A stretch of DNA of 10,026 bases, from NCBI GenBank assembly GCA_030633225.1, contig DAOVTF010000042.1, forward strand, positions 1 through 10,026, read 5' to 3'. A program made the position numbers and the translations under genes. Position 1 is the first letter of the stretch. Every line of letters starts with the position of its first letter. Shown here piece by piece: positions 1 to 6,697 of the stretch. The notes below the pieces were generated by a model. The model did no database searches. It saw only the letters and a program-made list of their open reading frames with translations, and was not told the origin of the DNA. Origin of the DNA: Flavobacteriaceae bacterium (GTDB lineage Bacteria > Bacteroidota > Bacteroidia > Flavobacteriales > Flavobacteriaceae).

Positions 1-1200
1 ACCATAAACATTATTATAAGTAAATCTTGTACCGGGTTGTACCTTAAAAATTTCAAAAAATGTAAAATTGACACTAGCAAATAATGCATAACTGTTCATT
101 TTTTGATTCTTATCTTTAATTCGCGCACCTTTTATGGTTTCTATATTGGTATCAAAACCAAAACTGTAATTAATAAGATTATCGTTGTTTACATGACTAA
201 ATTGACCTTTTAAAAAGAGTGTTTCATTTTTGGTTGTATCTGTTTGCTTTTCTATTAAACTCTGGGTATCACTATCAATATCAGTTAAATAGGTTTTTTT
301 AGTTCGTTTATAGCTTGAAAATGAGGCAATTCCTTCTATAAAGTCATGTTTTGAAAGTTGCGATTTGTAATTAATTATATTTTCAAATCTACGAGTGTCT
401 GAAATAAAATCTAAAGCATTATTAAGTGGAGTAACTTCTCCTAAATTAATAAGCTCTTCGGTAAAATATCGAGCAGAGTATTTTAAATCACTTTTATTGA
501 AGCGATGTTGAAAACTAAAATTACCAAAATATTGCTCTCGACTTCCCCAATCAGTTTTACGAGAATTATTTTCGTCAGTTTGAAACCCATCAAAATAGTT
601 TCTTCCTAATCCAAAATTTACAGAATTATTATTTTTTGTAAAATCAGCATTCCCAGATATATTAAAGGTATTTATGGTTTCAACATAGGTTTGGAAACTA
701 GATTTAATAGTTTCTAATTCACTTTTTTTAGTAATCAAATTAATAACACCACCCATGGTATCTGTACCATAATAAACAGAAGTTGGACCTTCTACGATTT
801 CAACCCTTTCAATATTATCTAATACAATGTGATTCAAGTCAATAGTCCCATTTAATCGACCTACAACTGGTACTCCATCAATTAAAATTTTGATATTTTC
901 TTGAGATATACCCTGAATTTCAATACCAGTTCCAGCAAAGGAACTTTCTTGAAAAACTTCAAGATTCAGTTCATAATACAAGAGGTCTCTTAGATTGGTA
1001 GCTCCTAAAGCTTTCATTTCATCAGTATTGATTACTCTGATTTTATAAACCGATTTTTTAATTGATTGAGGTACATACTGAGCAGTTACAACAACTTCTT
1101 CCAAATTTTCAGTTTTAATGGAATCATTCATTATATTTTGAGCATAATTTTGCTCAAAAATTGACAATATAATAACCACGGATATAATTAAACACCTCAT
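1..1200 (-). CDS. TonB-dependent outer-membrane receptor, N-terminal part (cut by window edge)
   Basis: The frame is open for 400 codons from the ATG at 1200 to the window edge, so the C-terminal barrel is missing. Residues 1-20 look like a signal peptide, with likely cleavage after NYA (A20). A TonB-box-like segment EEVVVTA lies at residues 34-40. A plug domain follows at about 45-158, with the typical runs ILIDGVPVVGR (105-115) and VEGPTSVYYGTDTMGGVINL (136-155). After that come alternating aromatic and polar beta-strand segments of the barrel. There is no N-terminal carboxypeptidase-like domain, so it resembles the BtuB/siderophore/haem receptor group rather than SusC. The family takes up iron complexes, haem, cobalamin or metals across the outer membrane using TonB energy; the ligand cannot be told here. 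It lies 148 bases downstream of nirS on the same strand, and I see no TAnnTTTG promoter in the gap, so co-transcription with nirS is plausible. A role in supplying iron or haem for nitrite reductase is inference only. Confidence 0.93.
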   Translation of the reverse strand, partial: MRCLIISVVIILSIFEQNYAQNIMNDSIKTENLEEVVVTAQYVPQSIKKSVYKIRVINTDEMKALGATNLRDLLYYELNLEVFQESSFAGTGIEIQGISQENIKILIDGVPVVGRLNGTIDLNHIVLDNIERVEIVEGPTSVYYGTDTMGGVINLITKKSELETIKSSFQTYVETINTFNISGNADFTKNNNSVNFGLGRNYFDGFQTDENNSRKTDWGSREQYFGNFSFQHRFNKSDLKYSARYFTEELINLGEVTPLNNALDFISDTRRFENIINYKSQLSKHDFIEGIASFSSYKRTKKTYLTDIDSDTQSLIEKQTDTTKNETLFLKGQFSHVNNDNLINYSFGFDTNIETIKGARIKDKNQKMNSYALFASVNFTFFEIFKVQPGTRFTYNNVYG

Positions 1201-1238
1201 TTTTTAGTAGTAATAATAGTTAGTTTTTGATTGTTAGA

Positions 1239-1336
1239 TTTAAACAGAATTGAGAGTTTTAGTATAAGTCATAATCATAGACCCATATTTGATTCTCAGA
1301 GATGGTGAACTTACTAAAGCCTCAATTCTGTTTTAA
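1239..1336 (-). other. Long imperfect hairpin between nirS and the TonB receptor gene
   Basis: Positions 1239-1254 pair with 1321-1336 at 15 of 16 bases (core AAACAGAATTGAG at 1242-1254). Further in, 1258-1263 pair with 1313-1318, 1266-1269 with 1309-1312, and 1283-1286 with 1302-1305, leaving an apical loop of about 15 bases. The whole structure spans about 98 bases and fills most of the intergenic gap. The 3' arm on the minus strand is followed by TTTAAATC rather than a U-run, so it is not a standard intrinsic terminator. It could act as an mRNA-stability or processing element, a cis-regulatory leader of the receptor gene, or an inert fold-back insertion. I recognise no known riboswitch class. 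Base pairing is seen directly; any function is inferred. Confidence 0.6.
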
Positions 1337-1348
1337 ACTCCCCTTCAT

Positions 1349-3001
1349 TTAATAAACATCATGCGTTGTATTATACACATTGAATTTTCCTGTTGGATTT
1401 TCAACCCAGTCTCCTTGAATTATTTGCTTAACTTCCAGAGTTTTGTCATTATAAATAACGATTGCGCTTTTTTCGCCCATAAAGTAAGATACCCAAACTT
1501 CATTACCGGCTTTGTTATATTCAAAATGTACGGCTCTACCATCAACACCTTCTGGTGCAGATAGTGTTTTCTTTAATTCTAATGTTTTAATATCAAAAAC
1601 ATCAACAGCTGAGTTAAGAACAGGATCTGGATTTAAAGTTCTGTCAACCCATAAATGTTTAGATTTAGGATGAGATTTAACAAATAAAGCACCACCACCA
1701 TTTCCAGAAGCTTTTATCTCTTTTACAACAGTCCATTGATTTTCACCAGGGTTAGTTTTTATAAAAGATAATTTATTTTCACCTAAATGAGAGGTTACCC
1801 ATAAATTGCCTAAATCATTTTTAATATTGGTTCCTCTTCCAGGATGAGGTTTGATTCCTGTTTCAATAATTTTAACTAATTTTTTATTTGGAACATCGAT
1901 TACAACAATCTTGTTACTCGCATTTGCTGCAACTAGGAAATAATGACCGGTAGAATCAAATCCACCATCATGTAAGAATCTTGCAGTAGGAATTTGAGTC
2001 ATTCCAGGGTTTCTTGGGTCTGTATAATCTACGATCCAAACCATACCAGTTTCTTTTACATTACAAATCCAAACAGGATCGGTATGGGAAGCTACAATAG
2101 CCGCAACCCTTGCTTCTTCAATAAATTCTTTATCGCCATCACAAGCATTACCTTTTGTTTCTGTTACACTTAAAGGCTCTAATGTTTGAGCGTCTAAAAT
2201 TGCAATATGGCTAGGGCTATAACCTCCAAAAACTAAATATTTGTCTTCATAACCTTTAAATTTGGATACTTCAACTGAACGTGCATCAAATCCTGCTTTA
2301 ACTTCAGCAACAATAGTTGGTGTTTTTGTATACGTATCAATCATGGTAATTCTACCATCTCTACCAACTGAATAAATGTATCTTCCAGAAGCTGAAGTTC
2401 TTAAAATATGAACTGCAAAACCCGTTTTTAGTACAACTAATTTTTCTTTGGTATCTCCATCAATAACAGCTACTTTACCAGCATCTCTCATAATAACACC
2501 AAAATAATTATTGATATTTCTATTATGTTGAGGCTTAGTTGGTCTATCTGCTACAGGAATAATTAAATTCCAGCTACTATTAATTTCATCAATTCCATAA
2601 GGAGGAATAACTGGTGGTTCTGCTTGTAAGAATCTTGTCATAAGTTCGATTTCTTCTTCTGTCATGATACCTTTCCATTCTGGCATTCCTCCAGGAGTTC
2701 CGTTTTCAATAAATGCTCTCAATCCGGCAGCGCCTAAAACTTTTGTGGCAGCATATTTTCCATCTCCGTCAGGTAATAATGATGGACCGGTGGCACCTTT
2801 ACGACTTGAACCATGGCAGCCTGCACATTTGTCGAAATAGATTTCACTACCATTTTTCATTTCTACATCAGTTAAAGAAATGTCATTAGCAGCCATTACA
2901 GGTTCTTTATCTTTTTCTACTTCTGATTTTTTATCAGATTTACAACTAAAAGATATAGTTGCTACTACAATTAGTACAATTAATAATTTTAATTTTTTCA
3001 T
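1349..3001 (-). CDS. nirS: Cytochrome cd1 nitrite reductase, lipoprotein form
   Basis: This 550-residue protein reduces nitrite to nitric oxide in the periplasm. It has an N-terminal cytochrome c domain with the haem c motif CAGCH (59-63) and probable distal Met106 (GGMPEW), followed by an eight-bladed haem d1 propeller (about 150-550). His198 (AVHIL) matches the proximal d1 ligand. His306 (ASH) and His344 (FLHDGG) match the two catalytic histidines of Pseudomonas NirS (His327 and His369). Both are present, which separates it from NirN and NirF. The end PTGKFNVYNT..DVY is typical of NirS. The signal sequence ends in FSC-K, so Cys20 is a likely lipid-anchored cysteine, whereas classical NirS is soluble. 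The segment from Cys20 to the haem motif has no Tyr before Tyr55, so the N-terminal d1-ligand Tyr of some relatives is absent. The start at 3001 is supported by the signal peptide. The gene has its own promoter; no haem d1 biosynthesis genes are nearby. Confidence 0.97.
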   Translation of the reverse strand: MKKLKLLIVLIVVATISFSCKSDKKSEVEKDKEPVMAANDISLTDVEMKNGSEIYFDKCAGCHGSSRKGATGPSLLPDGDGKYAATKVLGAAGLRAFIENGTPGGMPEWKGIMTEEEIELMTRFLQAEPPVIPPYGIDEINSSWNLIIPVADRPTKPQHNRNINNYFGVIMRDAGKVAVIDGDTKEKLVVLKTGFAVHILRTSASGRYIYSVGRDGRITMIDTYTKTPTIVAEVKAGFDARSVEVSKFKGYEDKYLVFGGYSPSHIAILDAQTLEPLSVTETKGNACDGDKEFIEEARVAAIVASHTDPVWICNVKETGMVWIVDYTDPRNPGMTQIPTARFLHDGGFDSTGHYFLVAANASNKIVVIDVPNKKLVKIIETGIKPHPGRGTNIKNDLGNLWVTSHLGENKLSFIKTNPGENQWTVVKEIKASGNGGGALFVKSHPKSKHLWVDRTLNPDPVLNSAVDVFDIKTLELKKTLSAPEGVDGRAVHFEYNKAGNEVWVSYFMGEKSAIVIYNDKTLEVKQIIQGDWVENPTGKFNVYNTTHDVY

Positions 3002-3102
3002 TTGATTTAATTTTAATGGATGATGTTCATTAGTAAATTTGTCAATATTTATTTAAATAACAGGAATATTAATAATGTAACTTAAGTAACTCCTATATGT
3101 GA

Positions 3103-3145
3103 CAAAATTAACATAAGGAATATTGACCAAGTATGACTTATATCA
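3103..3145 (-). promoter_or_regulatory. nirS promoter with CRP/FNR-type operator
   Basis: On the minus strand, TAATTTTG (3110-3103) fits the Bacteroidota -7 element TAnnTTTG exactly. Upstream, 3132-3145 reads TATGACTTATATCA on the plus strand, a TGA-N6-TCA palindrome with the half-site spacing of CRP/FNR-family operators (FNR consensus TTGAT-N4-ATCAA). Its centre (3139.5) is 29.5 bases from the start of the -7 element, the same distance as at norC. This would put the operator near -41.5, a class II activator position. The transcript would start near 3097, giving a leader of roughly 95 bases. Motifs are seen directly; the regulator and start site are inferred. Confidence 0.66.
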
Positions 3146-3194
3146 GTTTATCAAAAAAAAGACAAATTTGTATTTTAATATGATTATTAGCTTT

Positions 3195-3365
3195 AACCCG
3201 AATCATGTATTAGATTTTCTATTCCGAGTCCAAACTACTGCAAAATATACTGCTTTGCTAAGTTTTCTGCTTTCACCGTAACGGTGCTATGCTGAAATCA
3301 GTAAAACTTCATATTTTATTGCACTTTGTACTCTCATCACGAAACCCAAATGCATAATTTGGGTT
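3195..3365. repeat. Fold-back (MITE-like) element in the nirS-norB gap
   Basis: The ends are imperfect terminal inverted repeats: AACCCGAATCATGTATT (3195-3211) and, as reverse complement of 3349-3365, AACCCAAATTATGCATT, matching at 14 of 17 bases. The interior is also a long imperfect palindrome: 3226-3229 pair with 3330-3333, 3231-3234 with 3325-3328, 3242-3248 with 3311-3317, 3260-3266 with 3303-3309, 3267-3269 with 3299-3301, and 3271-3275 with 3293-3297, around an apex CACCGT-A-ACGGTG (3274-3286). The right end carries a second perfect 10-base hairpin (3342-3351 with 3357-3366). No open reading frame of note lies inside. It looks like a degenerate non-autonomous mobile element; no clear target-site duplication is seen. 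The gap 3002-3453 holds, besides this, only the nirS promoter and the norB terminator. Confidence 0.55.
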
Positions 3366-3387
3366 TAAAAATTTTACAAGTGGGCAT

Positions 3388-3432
3388 AAAAAAGCCAGAA
3401 TTAATAAGTAAAGAACTTTATTAATTCTGGCT
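3388..3432 (-). terminator. Intrinsic terminator of the norCB operon
   Basis: A perfect 15-base inverted repeat, AGCCAGAATTAATAA at 3393-3407 with its complement at 3418-3432 and a 10-base loop, lies 21 bases past the norB stop codon. On the minus strand the second arm runs straight into six T residues (3393-3388). This is a textbook rho-independent terminator for norB. Confidence 0.9.
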
Positions 3433-3453
3433 GACTACTAACTAAAAAATATT

Positions 3454-4797
3454 TTACTGATTATCTACTTCTAAAGCTTCATCAGTTGGTTGACCATGTT
3501 TTATAAATTCTATAATATATAATGTAATACCTGTAGAAAATAAGGTAGCCATAATGATTAATACTATAAAATGAACTTCAATTTCTAATTGTACTTCCAT
3601 AAAACTCATTGACTTGGTTATACGCTCCAAATATACTTGAGCAACACCAGCAACACCAAATGCAACTGTCATACCAATCATACCAATATTTGCTAACCAG
3701 AATGCCATTCTACCCCGAGAGCTATCATAAAATTTTCTACCAGTCATATTTGGTAGTGAATAACTAATAATTGCAAATACGATCATTGCGTATGCTCCCC
3801 AAAATGCTAAGTGACCATGCATAGCGGTTACAATAGTACCATGAGTAAATATATTTGTTTGTGGTAAAGTATGAGCAAAACCAAGTAGGCCTGCACCAAT
3901 GAATGATACTATTGCGGAACCAATTGTCCAGTATAATGCAATTTTATTAGGATGTTTTTTCTCACCTTTTCTGTACATGTTTACAGCGAATAAAGCCATA
4001 GCCAAGAATGCTAATGGTTCAAGAGCAGAGAAAATTCCACCAACAATTAGCCAAATTTTATTTACACCTATATAATAGTAATGATGTCCTGTTCCTAAAA
4101 TTCCTGATAAGAAAGTTAAACCTACAATTACATATAACCATTTTTCAATAACCTCTCTATCAACTCCTGTAAGTTTGATTAATAAGAATGATAAAATACC
4201 ACCCATAATTAATTCCCATACACCTTCAACCCAAAGGTGAACAACCCACCAACGGAAGAATGAATCCAATACCTGACTGTTAAAATCAAGCATTCCAGGC
4301 AAGTAGAGTAGTGCTGCAAAAAGTAAACCCATAGTGAGTACAAGGGCAGTTGTTGTTCTTCTTTTCCCTTTAAAGAGTGTTACCAAAATTATTCCCATAA
4401 ATAATAGAACATTTACAACAACTAAATAATCTAAAGGTCTTGGAATTTCTAAAAATTTTCTTCCTTCCCAATAATTAAAATGATATCCAACTATGGCAGC
4501 TACTCCTACTAAAGCTAGAGAAATTAATTGAACATAAGCCAATTTTACACTTACCAATTCAATTTGAGCTTCTTCGGGGATAATATAATATGCGGCTCCC
4601 ATAAATCCGGATAATAGCCACACAACTAATAAGTTAGTATGAACTGCTTTGGCGGTATTAAAAGGAATCCAATCGTGTAGACCATCCATTCCTGCATGGG
4701 CAAAGCCCATAATAAAACCATAGACCAATTGTAAGGTTAACAATAGCATTGATAAAGCAAAAAACCAATAAGCTACTTTTTGTGATTTATATTTCAT
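3454..4797 (-). CDS. norB: Nitric oxide reductase catalytic subunit NorB (cytochrome-c type)
   Basis: This 447-residue integral membrane protein of the haem-copper oxidase superfamily has about 12 membrane helices and reduces two NO to N2O with electrons from NorC. All expected metal ligands are visible: His53 (AVHTN) and His329 for haem b, His327 (MHGH) for haem b3, and His187 (HLWVE), His238 and His239 (GTGHHYYY) for the non-haem iron FeB. Glu191 and Glu260 (ALEPLAF) match the conserved Glu211 and Glu280 of Pseudomonas NorB; from His187 on, all these positions are offset by exactly 20 residues. The length is close to the usual 450-475. It has no N-terminal cytochrome-like extension, so it is cNOR, not the single-subunit quinol-type qNOR. 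It lies 18 bases after norC and is surely co-transcribed, ending at the strong terminator at 3388-3432. No norQ or norD follows. Confidence 0.97.
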   Translation of the reverse strand: MKYKSQKVAYWFFALSMLLLTLQLVYGFIMGFAHAGMDGLHDWIPFNTAKAVHTNLLVVWLLSGFMGAAYYIIPEEAQIELVSVKLAYVQLISLALVGVAAIVGYHFNYWEGRKFLEIPRPLDYLVVVNVLLFMGIILVTLFKGKRRTTTALVLTMGLLFAALLYLPGMLDFNSQVLDSFFRWWVVHLWVEGVWELIMGGILSFLLIKLTGVDREVIEKWLYVIVGLTFLSGILGTGHHYYYIGVNKIWLIVGGIFSALEPLAFLAMALFAVNMYRKGEKKHPNKIALYWTIGSAIVSFIGAGLLGFAHTLPQTNIFTHGTIVTAMHGHLAFWGAYAMIVFAIISYSLPNMTGRKFYDSSRGRMAFWLANIGMIGMTVAFGVAGVAQVYLERITKSMSFMEVQLEIEVHFIVLIIMATLFSTGITLYIIEFIKHGQPTDEALEVDNQ

Positions 4798-4815
4798 AAT
4801 ATTTTAGTTTATTTA

Positions 4816-5250
4816 TTATTTTTTATCTTTTGCTAAAGGTGATACTACTGTTTCAAAACCGTTTAAGTCAATATTACCAATCCATTTAAAAAACTCAACC
4901 ATATCTTCGGCTTCTTCTTTACTCATTTTATAAGCAACCATTTTACGTTTATTTGGCTGCCATGGAACTGGTGACATTAATATCGCTTTAATATATCCTT
5001 CTCCTCTTCGTTCAACTACTTTGGTAAGTTCAGGTGCATAATAACCTCCTTCTCCCATAATCGTATGGCATCCCATGCAGTTATTTGTTTCCCATAGATA
5101 TTTACCCCTAATTGCGGATTCGCTAAGGTTTTCTATGTTAGATTGATCTTGAGCCGCTGATAAAGAATACACAGTTAATCCAATAAAAATTAAAAATGTG
5201 ACCACTGTACCACCTAAAAAAAATGCTCTTGCTTGTTTTTTTGATAACAT
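4816..5250 (-). CDS. norC: Nitric oxide reductase cytochrome c subunit NorC
   Basis: This 144-residue membrane-anchored c-type cytochrome passes electrons to NorB. A single N-terminal helix (about 11-31) anchors it, leaving the haem domain in the periplasm. The haem motif CMGCH is at 58-62, followed by the NorC signature HTIMGEGGYYAPELTKV (62-78). Met104 (KRKM) is the probable sixth haem ligand. Length and layout match known NorC (about 145-150 residues). It is the first gene of the norCB operon. The start at 5250 is supported by the anchor helix beginning shortly after the positively charged SKKQAR; no Shine-Dalgarno sequence is seen. The ATG lies inside a 14-base perfect palindrome (5244-5257). 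Confidence 0.97.
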   Translation of the reverse strand: MLSKKQARAFFLGGTVVTFLIFIGLTVYSLSAAQDQSNIENLSESAIRGKYLWETNNCMGCHTIMGEGGYYAPELTKVVERRGEGYIKAILMSPVPWQPNKRKMVAYKMSKEEAEDMVEFFKWIGNIDLNGFETVVSPLAKDKK

Positions 5251-5284
5251 ATGTTATTATTTTAAGTTAATATGACAGAATATA

Positions 5285-5304
5285 AAAAGACTTTTTTGTC
5301 TTTT
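5285..5304 (-). promoter_or_regulatory. Small hairpin at the 5' end of the norCB leader
   Basis: AAAAGAC (5285-5291) and GTCTTTT (5298-5304) form a perfect 7-base stem with a 6-base T/A loop. If transcription starts near 5306, as the promoter suggests, this hairpin would be at the extreme 5' end of the norCB mRNA, where such stems often protect the transcript. Only the inverted repeat is seen; the role is inferred. Confidence 0.45.
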
Positions 5305-5311
5305 ACAAAAA

Positions 5312-5356
5312 CAAAAGTAAATGTTAAATATTTACTAATTTATGACAAATGTCATA
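5312..5356 (-). promoter_or_regulatory. norCB promoter with CRP/FNR-type operator
   Basis: TATGACA-AA-TGTCATA (5341-5356) is a perfect 7+7 palindrome with TGA-N6-TCA spacing, as in CRP/FNR-family operators such as FNR, DNR and HcpR sites. On the minus strand, TACTTTTG (5319-5312) fits the Bacteroidota -7 element TAnnTTTG. The palindrome centre (5348.5) lies 29.5 bases upstream of that element, placing it near -41.5 of a start at about 5306. A second half-site (TATGACA, 5271-5277) lies in the leader. The rest of the gap to 5525 is plain AT-rich DNA; I see no exact TAnnTTTG for the plus-strand gene at 5526. Confidence 0.75.
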
Positions 5357-5525
5357 TAGGTTACATTTAAATGTGAATAAGCTATAATCAATAAAAATTG
5401 AAATTCGTATAAAGTCAATAAATATTATTTTTATAGCTTTACTTTGAAAACATCTATAATTAGATAAAAATTAATATGTATTTTATAAATTATTTTAAAT
5501 ATTTAATTAATTGTAAATCAATAGT

Positions 5526-6053
5526 ATGAAGCAAATAACAGAGACATCCAGATTAACTCTTAGAGAATTCGAGTTAAGTGATGCCGAAAAAATGTGGGAG
5601 CTTAATTCTGACCCTGATGTAATTAAATTTACCGGTGATCCACCTTTTGATTCCATAGAAAAGGCTGGAGAGTTTATTAAAAATTATAAAGATTATAGTG
5701 AAAACGGTTATGGTAGATGGGCTGTTATTGCAAAAGATAAAAATGATTTTGTTGGTTGGTGTGGCTTGAAATTGAATGAAGATAATTTTGTAGATATTGG
5801 TTTTAGATTTTTTAAAAAAGATTGGAATAAAGGGTATGCTACAGAATCGGCTAAAGCATGTTTGGATTATGGTTTTTCCGATTTAAATTTAAATGAAATA
5901 ATTGGTAGAGCTTCTTCTGAAAATTCTGCTTCTATTCGAGTATTGAAAAAACTGAGCATGGATTTTTGGAAAAATGATGATTGTAAAGGAATTGAAAATT
6001 CGGTTTACTATAAAATGAATAAATCAAAGTTCAATACTTTATTTAACAAATAG
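5526..6053 (+). CDS. GNAT-family N-acetyltransferase (RimJ/RimL-like)
   Basis: This 175-residue cytoplasmic protein has the Acetyltransf_3 layout. It opens with ETSRLTLREFELSDAEKMW (6-24), typical of RimJ/RimL relatives. The acetyl-CoA loop is seen at DWNKGYATESAK (99-110), and the helix after it carries NSASIRVLKKL (132-142). Relatives transfer acetyl from acetyl-CoA to an N-terminal amine of a protein or to a small-molecule amine; the substrate here cannot be told. The start at 5526 gives the normal N-terminus and length. It is divergent from norC, with 275 bases between, and has no evident functional tie to denitrification. No Shine-Dalgarno sequence is visible, as is normal in this group. 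Confidence 0.88.
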   Translation: MKQITETSRLTLREFELSDAEKMWELNSDPDVIKFTGDPPFDSIEKAGEFIKNYKDYSENGYGRWAVIAKDKNDFVGWCGLKLNEDNFVDIGFRFFKKDWNKGYATESAKACLDYGFSDLNLNEIIGRASSENSASIRVLKKLSMDFWKNDDCKGIENSVYYKMNKSKFNTLFNK

Positions 6054-6115
6054 GATTTTTATGTATGTGAATTTAGGAATATTGGTTGTTATTGAGCTGA
6101 TTTAAAATTTAATAG

Positions 6116-6697
6116 ATGTTAATAAAATGGATTATTTGTATTGTCGAAGACCATAAAAAACAAGCGTTTTCTTATGCACAAGAAAAATGGAGCGAAACCG
6201 AAAAATCAAATGGTTTTATTGCACAAGTAGGAGGTTGGGATTTGAAAAATAAAAATGAAGCATGTATTATTTCATTATGGGAAAGTAGAAAGAGTTTAAA
6301 TAATTTTATGACAAATACGCACGACACCATTTTTAATAGAATTAAATAAGATAAAACTTACACCACTATTGAAGTTAAATATTTTGATAGTGCGAACTCT
6401 ATAAGTAATAATTATGAATTATTAAAAGAAGAGATAAAAGATTCAAAATATTTAAGAATTGAAACTTTAAAAGTTAGTAAAGATGAGATTGAGGATTTTA
6501 AGAAAGCTGAAATAAATCATTCTACAGCAATTCCTGGAAAAGAAATTAGTAAATCAACAACAAATAAAGAGGAATATATTATTTCTACGTTTTGTAATAA
6601 TGTTGAAAACAACATTATTCATATAAATAATAATTTCAATCAAATATCTAAAAGGAATATATTATTGGTTGATTTGTGGAGAATAATTCCCGTTTAA
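6116..6697 (+). pseudogene. DUF4937/YdbC-like gene interrupted by an in-frame TAA
   Basis: Codons 1-77 encode MLIKWIICIVEDHKKQAFSY... with GFIAQVGGWD (33-42) and NEACIISLWES (47-57), the pattern of the YdbC/DUF4937 family, which belongs to the dimeric alpha-beta barrel (monooxygenase-like) fold. Codon 78 is TAA (6347-6349). The same frame then continues for 115 codons without another stop, beginning DKTYTTIEVKYFD and ending WRIIPV before TAA at 6695-6697. The boundary NRIK-stop-DKTY lies where I would expect relatives to read through, with a Gln plausible at the stop (CAA to TAA is one change). The downstream part has no Met that could start it. The last bases overlap the tryptophanase gene tail to tail. 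It may be a recent nonsense mutation, a sequencing error, or a gene still making a 77-residue product. Function of the family is unknown to me. Confidence 0.75.

Noticed and set aside
1239..1336. Cobalamin riboswitch before the TonB receptor
   Set aside because: No B12-box (GCCACTG-like) sequence or other recognisable riboswitch core is present.
1239..1336. Integron attC site
   Set aside because: The ends do not give a matched GTTRRRY and RYYYAAC pair, and no integrase or cassette array is seen.
1361..1564. Plus-strand 67-codon ORF
   Set aside because: It lies antisense inside nirS and shows no protein-family features; it is a shadow frame.
1349..3001. NirN or NirF instead of NirS
   Set aside because: Both catalytic histidines (His306, His344), the cytochrome c domain and the NirS C-terminus are present; NirF and NirN lack this full set.
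3454..4797. Quinol-dependent qNOR or a cytochrome oxidase subunit
   Set aside because: There is no N-terminal extension, a separate norC lies just upstream, and the FeB-site glutamates of NorB are present.
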